Part shown: positions 25,290 to 32,427 of the stretch, piece after piece | How the letters are laid out: the number at the start of each line of letters is the position of its first letter | Position numbering within the stretch: position 1 is the first letter of the stretch | Assembly: GCF_001562015.1 (NCBI RefSeq) | Contig: NZ_LASA01000051.1 | Coordinates: 224,963 to 259,222 of the forward strand | Length of the DNA: 34,260 nt | Direction of reading: 5' to 3' | DNA from: Endozoicomonas arenosclerae | GTDB taxonomy: Bacteria; Pseudomonadota; Gammaproteobacteria; Pseudomonadales; Endozoicomonadaceae | Notes under the pieces: model-generated | Database searches by the model: none | Seen by the model: only the letters and a program-made list of their open reading frames with translations | Told to the model about the DNA's origin: nothing | Program-made: the position numbers and the translations under genes

Positions 25290-25718
25290 ATCCTGTTTTA
25301 TTACTTTTTATGTCGCAACCATTTTGCATGACCACCCTTCTATACTCTATTTATCCAGTGGATGCAGCTATTACAATATTTTGCCGTTGCCAGACGGGCT
25401 CCACGGATATGCCTCTCCCTGAATCCAAATTTGATAAAACTCAGGGCAGGGAGCCTGGCAGACTCAAGGCTATTTCGGCCTGAAATCCAGAAAGAGCGGC
25501 CAGTTTTTCCGTTGAATTTATTTAAATAGAGGACTATTCGCATAAATCCAACGAAAAAACTGACTCGCTCTACTAGATTTCATGCTCGAAAGCTTAAGTC
25601 TGACAGGCTCCGGATAATTCTAATAAATTGCTGATGCGCCAGGGTTGGCCGATAGACAGCATAGCGGACTTCACAGGGAATGTTAGCCCGGATTCATTCA
25701 TTACATTGAGGGTAATTC
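25278..25718. other. Divergent control region between regulator gene and hppD
   Basis: These 441 bases carry the regulator's palindrome, a large inverted repeat (25493-25571) and the hppD promoter area, where CTGACA and TAATAA near 25600-25625 are a weak pair at 15 nt. I see no open frame with a ribosome site. Confidence 0.5.
25493..25571. repeat. 79-nt imperfect inverted repeat upstream of hppD
   Basis: Nested arms are AGAGCG/CGCTCT on the outside, then 20-nt arms (25501-25520 and 25543-25562) pairing at 18 of 20 positions, then AATAG/CTATT around AGGA. The RNA or cruciform would be a nearly continuous hairpin about 150 nt before the hppD start. It might be a structured leader, a small MITE-like insertion or a protein-binding site. 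No second copy was seen in this window. Confidence 0.75.
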
Positions 25719-26807
25719 ATGAAAGGTATTGGCCATTCTGCACAGGTATCTGACATCAATCCAATGGGCACAGACGGTTTTGAGTTTGTAGAGTTTGCCT
25801 CTTCAGAACCCGCTGCACTCCATGAGTTCTTTTCCAGTCTTGGGTTCAAGGCTGCTGCACACCATAAAAGCCGTGACCTGACACTCTACAAACAGGGAGA
25901 TATACACTTTCTGGTGAATGGCGATGCCAACAGTTTTGGTCGAACCTTTCACAATGAACACGGTCCCTGTGCCTGTTCATTTGGTATTCGTGTTGCTGAT
26001 GCAGCCTATGCTCTGGATCGTGCCCTGAGTCTGGGGGCTAAGCAGGGCGTATCTGAATATTCTGTCGATGGGCATGAGATTCCCTGCATTGTCGGTATTG
26101 GTGGAGCTCTGGTTTACCTGATTGATCGTTATGGGCCTGCAGGCACAATGTATGACGATGATTTTGAGTTTGCTGAAGAGACGGGTGGCTCTGTAGAAGT
26201 CGGTCTGGAAGTGCTGGATCACCTTACCCACAACGTTGCCCGGGGCAATATGGACAAGTGGGCTGGCTTTTATGAAACCCTGTTCAATTTCCGCGAAATT
26301 CGTTATTTCGATATCGAAGGCAAACTGACAGGTCTGAAATCCCGAGCCATGACCAGCCCCTGTGGTAAAGTCAAAATCCCCATCAATGAATCCTCCGATG
26401 ATAAAAGCCAGATTGAAGAATATCTGGAACAGTATAAGGGGGAGGGCATTCAGCACATTGCCCTGACTGCCAGTGACATCTACGAGGCGGTGGATAAAAT
26501 GAGGGGGCTTGGCGTTAAATTCATGACGCCTCCGCCGGCGACTTACTATGAGATGTTGCACGAACGTCTGCCTTGGCATGGTGAAGACGTTGATGCCTTG
26601 AAAACAAGGGCTATTCTGATGGACGGTGCTCCTACTTCAGATGGCGGTCTGTTGCTGCAGATTTTTACAGAAACAGCCATTGGCCCGATTTTCTTTGAAA
26701 TCATTCAGAGAAAGGGCGACGAAGGCTTTGGTGAAGGTAATTTCAAAGCTCTGTTTGAAAGTATGGAGCGGGATCAGATTCGCAGGGGTGTCTTGCAGGA
26801 CCAATAA
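25719..26807 (+). CDS. hppD: 4-hydroxyphenylpyruvate dioxygenase
   Basis: This cytoplasmic Fe(II) enzyme converts 4-hydroxyphenylpyruvate, the transamination product of tyrosine, to homogentisate. The 362 residues match bacterial members (about 358). It consists of two vicinal-oxygen-chelate halves. The iron ligands sit in the second half: His168 (VLDHLTHNV), His246 (GIQHIAL) and Glu327 (IFFEIIQRKG). The C-terminal helix region GFGEGNFKALFESMERDQIRRG is complete. GAGGG lies 7 nt before the ATG. phhA follows 140-215 nt downstream on the same strand, and an Lrp-type regulator is divergent. Genes for the next steps (homogentisate dioxygenase, maleylacetoacetate isomerase, fumarylacetoacetase) are not adjacent. 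Confidence 0.97.
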   Translation: MKGIGHSAQVSDINPMGTDGFEFVEFASSEPAALHEFFSSLGFKAAAHHKSRDLTLYKQGDIHFLVNGDANSFGRTFHNEHGPCACSFGIRVADAAYALDRALSLGAKQGVSEYSVDGHEIPCIVGIGGALVYLIDRYGPAGTMYDDDFEFAEETGGSVEVGLEVLDHLTHNVARGNMDKWAGFYETLFNFREIRYFDIEGKLTGLKSRAMTSPCGKVKIPINESSDDKSQIEEYLEQYKGEGIQHIALTASDIYEAVDKMRGLGVKFMTPPPATYYEMLHERLPWHGEDVDALKTRAILMDGAPTSDGGLLLQIFTETAIGPIFFEIIQRKGDEGFGEGNFKALFESMERDQIRRGVLQDQ

Positions 26808-26819
26808 TAATTCTGATAT

Positions 26820-26857
26820 TCATCAGGTAGGGGGGATGGTTTCCCCTATCTGGATGA
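26820..26857 (+). other. Hairpin between hppD and phhA
   Basis: TCATCAGGTAGGGG (26820-26833) pairs with CCCCTATCTGGATGA (26843-26857) with one G-T pair and one bulge. A second smaller repeat, GGGCA/TGCCC, follows near 26870-26885. No T run follows either, so this may be a processing or stabilising element, or a weak terminator, between the two genes. Confidence 0.5.
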
Positions 26858-27022
26858 TGGGTCAATCAGGGCATTAAAAGTGCCCATGATGGATTGTGGT
26901 GAAATCAATATTTTTCACAGAGTGAGTCGCTAATGGGGCTTACGTAGATGCAAGAGCACCTGAACCATGAGAATGCTTGCAGAACCTGTGAGGGCATTTT
27001 CATAGTCAAAAGGAATTTCAGT

Positions 27023-27814
27023 TTGAAGAAACCGACCAGTTATGTTGCCAGAAAGCCCGATGAAAATGGCTTTATTGACTATCCCCCACAAGAGCATGAA
27101 ACCTGGCGAATACTTTATGAGCGTCAGTTAGAGGCTATTGATGGGAGAGCCTGCCCTGAGTTTCTGGAAGGTCTGGATATACTGGGCCTGTCTGCCGAAG
27201 AGATCCCCCAGCTGAATGATATTAACGAAAAACTGAAAAAGGCCACTGGCTGGTCAGTAGCCCGGGTGCCGGCACTGATCTCTTTTGATCGTTTTTTTGA
27301 ACTGTTGGCCAACCGTCAGTTCCCTGTAGCTACCTTTATTCGTACCCGTGAAGAGCTTGATTATCTCCAGGAGCCGGACATATTTCATGAGATTTTTGGG
27401 CACTGTCCATTGTTGACGAATCCTGATTTTGCTCGTCTGACCGAGATATATGGTCAGTTGGGGCTGGTGGCTTCCAAAGAAGAGAGGGTATACCTTGCAC
27501 GGCTTTACTGGATGACAGTGGAGTTTGGCTTGGTTCACACTGATGACGGACTGCGTATCTATGGCGGGGGTATTCTCTCCAGCTTCAAAGAGACGGTCTA
27601 TTCTCTGGAAAGCCCTGAGCCTGAGCGTCAGGGATTTGATGTGATTACAGCTCTGAGAACCCCGTATCGCATTGATATTCTTCAGCCTGTGTACTTTATT
27701 ATCCAATCATTGTCTGAATTGCATAGCCTGACAGAGATGGATTTGATGGCAAAAGTCCATGAGGCCATGAAACTGGGTATGCTTGAACCCAGGTTTCCTC
27801 CCAAAACAGCCTGA
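27023..27814 (+). CDS. phhA: Phenylalanine 4-monooxygenase
   Basis: A tetrahydropterin- and Fe(II)-dependent hydroxylase that converts phenylalanine to tyrosine. I choose the TTG at 27023 (LKKPTSYVARKPDENGF): AAGGAA lies 7 nt upstream, and the resulting 263-residue protein lines up with Pseudomonas PhhA (262 residues, which also begins a few residues before YVARQPDDNGF). The in-frame ATG at 26948 would add 25 atypical residues and has no ribosome site. The iron ligands from the TTG start are His122 and His127 (HEIFGHCP) and Glu167 (YWMTVEFGL). The signatures QEPDIFHEIFGHCPLLTNP and RTPYRIDILQPVYF are intact. It works with hppD to send phenylalanine to homogentisate. A pterin recycling gene (phhB) is not adjacent. 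Confidence 0.95.
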   Translation: MKKPTSYVARKPDENGFIDYPPQEHETWRILYERQLEAIDGRACPEFLEGLDILGLSAEEIPQLNDINEKLKKATGWSVARVPALISFDRFFELLANRQFPVATFIRTREELDYLQEPDIFHEIFGHCPLLTNPDFARLTEIYGQLGLVASKEERVYLARLYWMTVEFGLVHTDDGLRIYGGGILSSFKETVYSLESPEPERQGFDVITALRTPYRIDILQPVYFIIQSLSELHSLTEMDLMAKVHEAMKLGMLEPRFPPKTA

Positions 27815-27916
27815 TTTCATACGGCAATACAGGGAAGTGTTGCTGTTACATTGATCTGATCCCTCATTCGATAAAACATTCAAGTTTTCTGGTCGATATA
27901 CCCGTTAACCAGGTTT

Positions 27917-29287
27917 ATGGTCATGATCATGGGCAAACGGATCAGAAAACTCCCTTCATTTCGCTCCTTTCGGTGGCAGGTGCCTTCAACTTCGCGGATC
28001 TTTATTCTGTTTAATGTCTTCCTGGTAACGGTAATCGGTGGGCTGTCTGTTGTGCTGGCTCTGGCTGTTTCCAGTGAACCGGATATCCGTTATTCCGGTG
28101 GGGGTGGAAAAGATTCATATGCCCATGCAGAAGAGTGGATGTCCCATATTCGTGATGCTTTTGAACAGGATCAGTTAAATCGGTTGAGTATTGAGCCTTC
28201 CGATATCAGGGATCTGGCTTTTTACCTGGCTAATCGAGTTCGGGTTTCAGGCAAGAAAGCCATTGCCATTACCGGTATTGAATCTCAACTGAGGGAGAAG
28301 GCTGTTGTTATCAGGGCGTCCCTGCGATCGCCATTGATTGAGAAGGTTTACCTGAATATGACTATGACAGTGTCTGAGCATGAAGATTTGCCAGAGCTGG
28401 ATTCAGTCAAAATAGGAAAGGTGTCTTTCCCAGGCTGGTTATTGAGATTTTCATTCAAGAATATGTTGCTGCCTCTTCTCCCTGATGAGCAGGCAAAATT
28501 CTGGAAAACACTAACCGGTTCTGTGAAGGCTTTTGACATTACTCCCAGGCGAATCACTCTGGTTTATCGTTCAGGAAAAGAGCTCAGGCAACAATTGAAA
28601 GCCAGCGCCATGAGCTTGATGCTGGGTTCTCCCGAAGAGAAGGAAGCGATTCAACTCTACCTTGATGTGCTTGCTGCAGCAGCGGTCCAGCAGCAGGGGA
28701 GTGATCTTCAATTGTCCAGACTACTCCATACGTTGGTGGGATTAGCCAGAGCCAGAAGTTCTGAAGGGGGGAGTGCGGTTAAAGAGAATGAGCGCATGTT
28801 GAGAGCGCTGGCTATTCAATTGGCTGATCCGTCTACACGAGTCTTTCTTGCTCCGGGTATGAAACCCTATCCACTGTCACGCCCGATTTTGCTTCGCGGA
28901 CGTAAAGACTTGTCGCAACATTTTATGGTCAGTGCTGCACTGGCGCTGACACTGGATGAAGAGTCTGCTTTGAACATTGGTGTCAGTAAAGAAAGAAGTG
29001 ATGCCAGGGCAGGGGGGAGCGGCTTCAGCTTTCCTGATCTGGTGGCGGATCTGGCAGGCATCCGGTTCGCCGTGATTGCTACAGAGGATGAAGCCAGAGC
29101 GCGATGGCTGCAGGACTTTATCTTACAAAATAAGGGCGAGCATATCTTTATGCCAGAGGTAAGCTGGCTTCCCCAAGGCCTGACCACATCGGCTTATGAG
29201 GATTTGATCAGGCATCCTTTATACCCCGCCATGCTGGATCGTATTCTCAGAAGAATTAACAGCCTGCCATTGAATCAGGATGGATAA
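27917..29287 (+). CDS. Conserved-type hypothetical membrane-anchored protein
   Basis: A 456-residue protein whose function I do not recognise. A basic N-terminus is followed by one membrane helix at about 28-51 (IFILFNVFLVTVIGGLSVVLALAV), leaving the bulk outside the cytoplasm. The next region (about 85-230) looks like a mixed domain with RDLAFYLANRVR and TPRRITLVYRSGKEL. The C-terminal third (about 270-445) has LHTLVGLARARS, SQHFMVSAALALTLDEE, DLAGIRFAVIATEDEARARW and SWLPQGL, patterns that look constrained. Similar single-helix proteins exist in other marine gammaproteobacteria as far as I recall, but I cannot name the family. Starts at 27917, 27923 or 27929 are possible; AGG lies nearest to the second. 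Confidence 0.8.
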   Translation: MVMIMGKRIRKLPSFRSFRWQVPSTSRIFILFNVFLVTVIGGLSVVLALAVSSEPDIRYSGGGGKDSYAHAEEWMSHIRDAFEQDQLNRLSIEPSDIRDLAFYLANRVRVSGKKAIAITGIESQLREKAVVIRASLRSPLIEKVYLNMTMTVSEHEDLPELDSVKIGKVSFPGWLLRFSFKNMLLPLLPDEQAKFWKTLTGSVKAFDITPRRITLVYRSGKELRQQLKASAMSLMLGSPEEKEAIQLYLDVLAAAAVQQQGSDLQLSRLLHTLVGLARARSSEGGSAVKENERMLRALAIQLADPSTRVFLAPGMKPYPLSRPILLRGRKDLSQHFMVSAALALTLDEESALNIGVSKERSDARAGGSGFSFPDLVADLAGIRFAVIATEDEARARWLQDFILQNKGEHIFMPEVSWLPQGLTTSAYEDLIRHPLYPAMLDRILRRINSLPLNQDG

Positions 29288-29462
29288 GATAAACTGATTA
29301 ATAATATCCAATCATATATGCCGTTAATCCCTTCTTTTACATTTGCTTTACTTTCTACTTCCTGATAGTTTTCGGGCACTTAATTCAGTTGGATTGGGTA
29401 GACTTTTATCCTGATTTTTGAGTCTTGGGATTGATAACAGATACCCGTTCAGGTGAGTGGCT

Positions 29463-29490
29463 TAAACATTGTTTCCATATACGATGTTTA
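29463..29490 (+). promoter_or_regulatory. Palindrome upstream of the hydrolase pair
   Basis: TAAACAT (29463-29469) and ATGTTTA (29484-29490) are perfect 7-bp arms 14 nt apart, about 65 nt before the first hydrolase ATG. It could be an operator. No matching regulator is known in this window. Confidence 0.3.
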
Positions 29491-29552
29491 GAGTATTTTC
29501 ACAGTCATTAGACGTGGCATGATGTGTCCGTCATTCGTCGCAAAGCATTAAA

Positions 29553-30359
29553 ATGATGAGCAAGGATTCGATACATTTTTGCCATGCCAATGGATTTCCT
29601 GCACCTGTCTATCGTCGATTTCTGACCTCGCTGGAGGAAAGCTTCCGGATTCAGTATCTGGAATGCCACGGTCATAACCCAAGGTACCCTGTCAGTAATC
29701 ACTGGTCTGAGCTGGTGGATGAACTGATTGAGCAGCTTGAGCGTCGATATGACGAGCCTGTGATAGGTCTGGGTCACTCATTTGGTGGTGTCATCACCTG
29801 GTTTGCTTCACGTCTAAGACCTGATCTCTATAAAGCTGTGTTATTACTTGATGCACCCTTAATGACGCCTTTAGACAGTAGTGTTTTGCGTGTGGCCAAG
29901 AAGTTCGGCGTTATGGATCGAATTACGCCATCGGGCCGAGCTGCAGAACGAAAGTCTGAATGGAACAATAGACAGGAAGCGTTGGATTATTTCCGTACCA
30001 AATCACTGTTCAGTGACTTTGATGAGCGTTGTCTGGAAGATTATGTCGACCTGGGTCTGCATCACCATTCCGATGGTCTGAAGCTTAAGTTTGATCCTGC
30101 TGTTGAATCCGCTATTTTTGCCAGCTCACCGGATCGTTTTCCAAAAGCGGAAAAAAAACGGGTACCTGCTGCCATGCTTTATGGCGAAAACAGTGACATA
30201 TTGTCACGCAGAAGAGTGTTCGTGCATCGCTATCTGACGGGGCTCGAAATGAAGAGTACGGCTGGAGGCCACTTGTTTCCACTGGAGTTCCCGGAAGTGG
30301 CGGCAAGCAGTGTCCAGGCGATGATAGAGAGGCTGACTGGAGAGAGTTATGGAGCCTAG
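29553..30359 (+). CDS. Alpha/beta hydrolase
   Basis: A 268-residue alpha/beta-hydrolase-fold protein. The nucleophile elbow is GHSFGG with Ser76, the acid is probably the Asp in YGENSDILS, and the His is in AGGHLFPLEFP near the C-terminus. The N-terminal HANGFPAPVYRRFL resembles the oxyanion-hole region HGxP of esterases. There is no signal peptide, so it is probably cytoplasmic. The substrate is unknown; an esterase or thioesterase-like role is likely. The start is one of two adjacent ATGs (29553 or 29556) without a clear ribosome site. It overlaps the next hydrolase gene by 11 nt. Confidence 0.88.
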   Translation: MMSKDSIHFCHANGFPAPVYRRFLTSLEESFRIQYLECHGHNPRYPVSNHWSELVDELIEQLERRYDEPVIGLGHSFGGVITWFASRLRPDLYKAVLLLDAPLMTPLDSSVLRVAKKFGVMDRITPSGRAAERKSEWNNRQEALDYFRTKSLFSDFDERCLEDYVDLGLHHHSDGLKLKFDPAVESAIFASSPDRFPKAEKKRVPAAMLYGENSDILSRRRVFVHRYLTGLEMKSTAGGHLFPLEFPEVAASSVQAMIERLTGESYGA

Positions 30360-31197
30360 GGATATCGAAATTAATATTGGGCGGATGAGCTTCTCTGGTC
30401 AGGAATGGGGTGATCCCGACGGCCGTCCTGTTATAGCCCTTCATGGCTGGCTGGATAATGCTGCCAGCTTTGGGCCATTGGCTCCTTTTCTGCAAGGGAT
30501 TCGATTGATCGCTATTGATCAGGCAGGTCATGGGCGCTCCTCTCATCGTCCGGCAGAGATGGATTACGCTATCTGGAATTATGTCGAGGATCTGGTTGAA
30601 GTCGTCGATACCCTGGAGCTTGAGACTTTCAGCCTGATGGGACATTCCATGGGCGCTATTGTTTCAGTGATGGCTTCTGCCATTCTGGAGGACAGGGTCG
30701 AAAAGGCTATTTTACTGGATGGTCTTTACCCAATGCCACGTAAACCAGAAGAAGCCCCTAATGCTCTGGCGGCTTATATTCAGGAACGTAAATCATTCCG
30801 CAGGGGTAAACCTGTAAACCGTTATCGCTCTCTGGAGCATGCCGTGCGAGTACGATGTCTGGGACAATTTCCTGTTACTCGAGACTCTTCGGCGTTATTG
30901 GTTGAACGCGCACTGTTTCAGGATGGCGATGCCTGGACATGGCGTACTGATCCTCGTCTTAACCTGCCATCACCGACTCGATTTACTCAAGATCAGGCCC
31001 TGGCCTTTGCTGAAAAGATGACCTGTGATGCGCATATGCTCTATGCAAAGGAAGGTTATGTGGATGCATTGATAGAGCCACATCGAAAGCGTCTGGCTCA
31101 TATAAAATTCTACCCTATGCCTGGATCTCACCATTTCCACATGGATGGCGAAACAGAAGCGGTAGCCCGAATTGTCAATGAAGTGATGAATGACTGA
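30349..31197 (+). CDS. Alpha/beta hydrolase
   Basis: A second hydrolase-fold protein, 282 residues, overlapping the previous gene by 11 nt and so translationally coupled to it. The oxyanion region is ALHGWLDNAASF, the nucleophile is Ser100 in MGHSMGA, and the His lies in PGSHHFHMDGE near 265. GGAGAGAG sits before the ATG inside the upstream gene. The sequence has the general look of serine hydrolases of the epoxide-hydrolase or esterase class (AIDQAGHGRSSHRP after the strand). The cap domain is about 140-210. The pair has clearly different sequences, so it is not a recent duplication. Confidence 0.9.
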   Translation: MEPRDIEINIGRMSFSGQEWGDPDGRPVIALHGWLDNAASFGPLAPFLQGIRLIAIDQAGHGRSSHRPAEMDYAIWNYVEDLVEVVDTLELETFSLMGHSMGAIVSVMASAILEDRVEKAILLDGLYPMPRKPEEAPNALAAYIQERKSFRRGKPVNRYRSLEHAVRVRCLGQFPVTRDSSALLVERALFQDGDAWTWRTDPRLNLPSPTRFTQDQALAFAEKMTCDAHMLYAKEGYVDALIEPHRKRLAHIKFYPMPGSHHFHMDGETEAVARIVNEVMND

Positions 31198-31276
31198 CTT
31201 TTATTGGCTAGTCTAATGGCTCATGTTAGGCTGGAGGCTATTGGAATACTCAGTTTCATGACCTCAACAGCCAACC

Positions 31277-31357
31277 GAAAGTACCGCTGGAAAACCATTA
31301 AGTAGCCAGAAGCCAAGAAAAAACAAAAGCTTCATGCTATGAGCGGCGGTACTTTTC
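31277..31357 (+). promoter_or_regulatory. Structured leader before the DUF4892 gene
   Basis: AAAGTACCGC (31278-31287) and GCGGTACTTT (31346-31355) are perfect 10-bp arms, 58 nt apart, with further small repeats inside (GAAGC/GCTTC). The right arm ends 5 nt before the AAGGAG ribosome site at 31361, so folding could mask or expose it. Confidence 0.45.
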
Positions 31358-31380
31358 AGTAAGGAGTGAAAAAGCACCGT

Positions 31381-32229
31381 ATGACTCGTTTTCATTCTTT
31401 CTATCGACGGACCTTATCATTGTTTGTGACAGGCGCTTTTCTGTTCCCTGTCAGCGCATTCTCTGACGATATCGCTCCTTTTCCCAATGCCGTCCTTGAT
31501 ATGGAGCTTCATCAGCAGGTCACCAGCTATCCCGTCATCAGCAGCTCCATGAAAAAAGTGAACGGTGTCGTGATGGCCGATTCAGAACAGTGGCTCGACG
31601 GGGCTCTGGATCGAAAGCTCTATCTCTTGCCCAGTGGCAAGAGCAGTGATGAAGCTTACCGGTTTTTTACCCGACAGTTTAAGCAATTGGGTGTGGAGCC
31701 AGTGTTTAGTTGTGAGCGATTCAGTTGTGGTGCCAGTAACTTTTGGGCGAACAATATTTTTGATATAGCTCGACTGTATGGACTGGATAAAGAACAGGCC
31801 TATTATCTGGGTCAAAAAGAGACAAATGGCAAGATTACCTACTACCTGACTTATACCGTGAAAAGAGGTAATCGCAGGGAATATGCACTGGTGGATATTT
31901 TTACTGTGGGGAAAGCCAGGGGAGCACGGAGTAATCAGGTAGCCATGGATGATATACCGGTAAATACATCAGACCTGGAACGCTCTGAAGCTTACAAGGT
32001 TTTACTGAAAACGCTTAAAAACCAGGCTCAACCGTTGCTGATTACTGTTGAGTCAGCCTCTGCCAGAAATACTTCGGAAGTGGACCGTCTCAGTGAACGT
32101 CTGAATGCGTCGCAAAATCTACTCCAATCACGGCTGAATGACGATGGTATTGATTCTCAGCAGTTTCGTATCCAGACCATCATAGGTGACCTGAAGTCAG
32201 CAAGTCTGCATTGGCAGGTGCTTCAATAG
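31381..32229 (+). CDS. DUF4892-type exported protein
   Basis: A 282-residue exported protein with the features of the DUF4892 family, whose function is not known. The signal peptide is about residues 1-28 (TLSLFVTGAFLFPVSAFS). The family core is CERFSCGASNFWANNIFDIARLYG, with two cysteines likely to form a disulfide, and then EQAYYLGQKE. The C-terminal part holds ALVDIFTVG and a helical stretch (SEVDRLSERLNASQNLLQSRL). The frame is open to a GTG at 31366, but that codon overlaps the AAGGAG site at 31361-31366. The ATG at 31381 is therefore preferred, although its spacing of 14 nt is long. It stands alone between the hydrolases and a convergent efflux gene. Confidence 0.8.
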   Translation: MTRFHSFYRRTLSLFVTGAFLFPVSAFSDDIAPFPNAVLDMELHQQVTSYPVISSSMKKVNGVVMADSEQWLDGALDRKLYLLPSGKSSDEAYRFFTRQFKQLGVEPVFSCERFSCGASNFWANNIFDIARLYGLDKEQAYYLGQKETNGKITYYLTYTVKRGNRREYALVDIFTVGKARGARSNQVAMDDIPVNTSDLERSEAYKVLLKTLKNQAQPLLITVESASARNTSEVDRLSERLNASQNLLQSRLNDDGIDSQQFRIQTIIGDLKSASLHWQVLQ

Positions 32230-32303
32230 TAAACGACATTTGATTGCCATTGGTCGGCTTTTTAGCCAGTTAGGTAGTGCATTCAAGCGTTAATACCAAT
32301 ACA

Positions 32304-32391
32304 TACTCCGTTCATTCTGAGCTTGTCAAAGGATGCAGGTAATGCACTTCGACGTGCTCAGTGCGAACGTTATGGGGTTTAGCGCTTAGCT
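32304..32391. repeat. Dispersed repeat, copy 2 (other copy at 7201-7279)
   Basis: Begins TACTCCGTTCATTCTGAGCT and ends GGTTTAGCGCTTAGCT, the same boundaries as the copy at 7201. This copy has about 9 more bases in the middle (CTTCGACGTGCTCAGTGCGAAC). It lies in the gap between two convergent genes. Confidence 0.75.
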
Positions 32392-32427
32392 GTATGGCTG
32401 CTTAACTCTCATCTCTCAACTTCCCAC

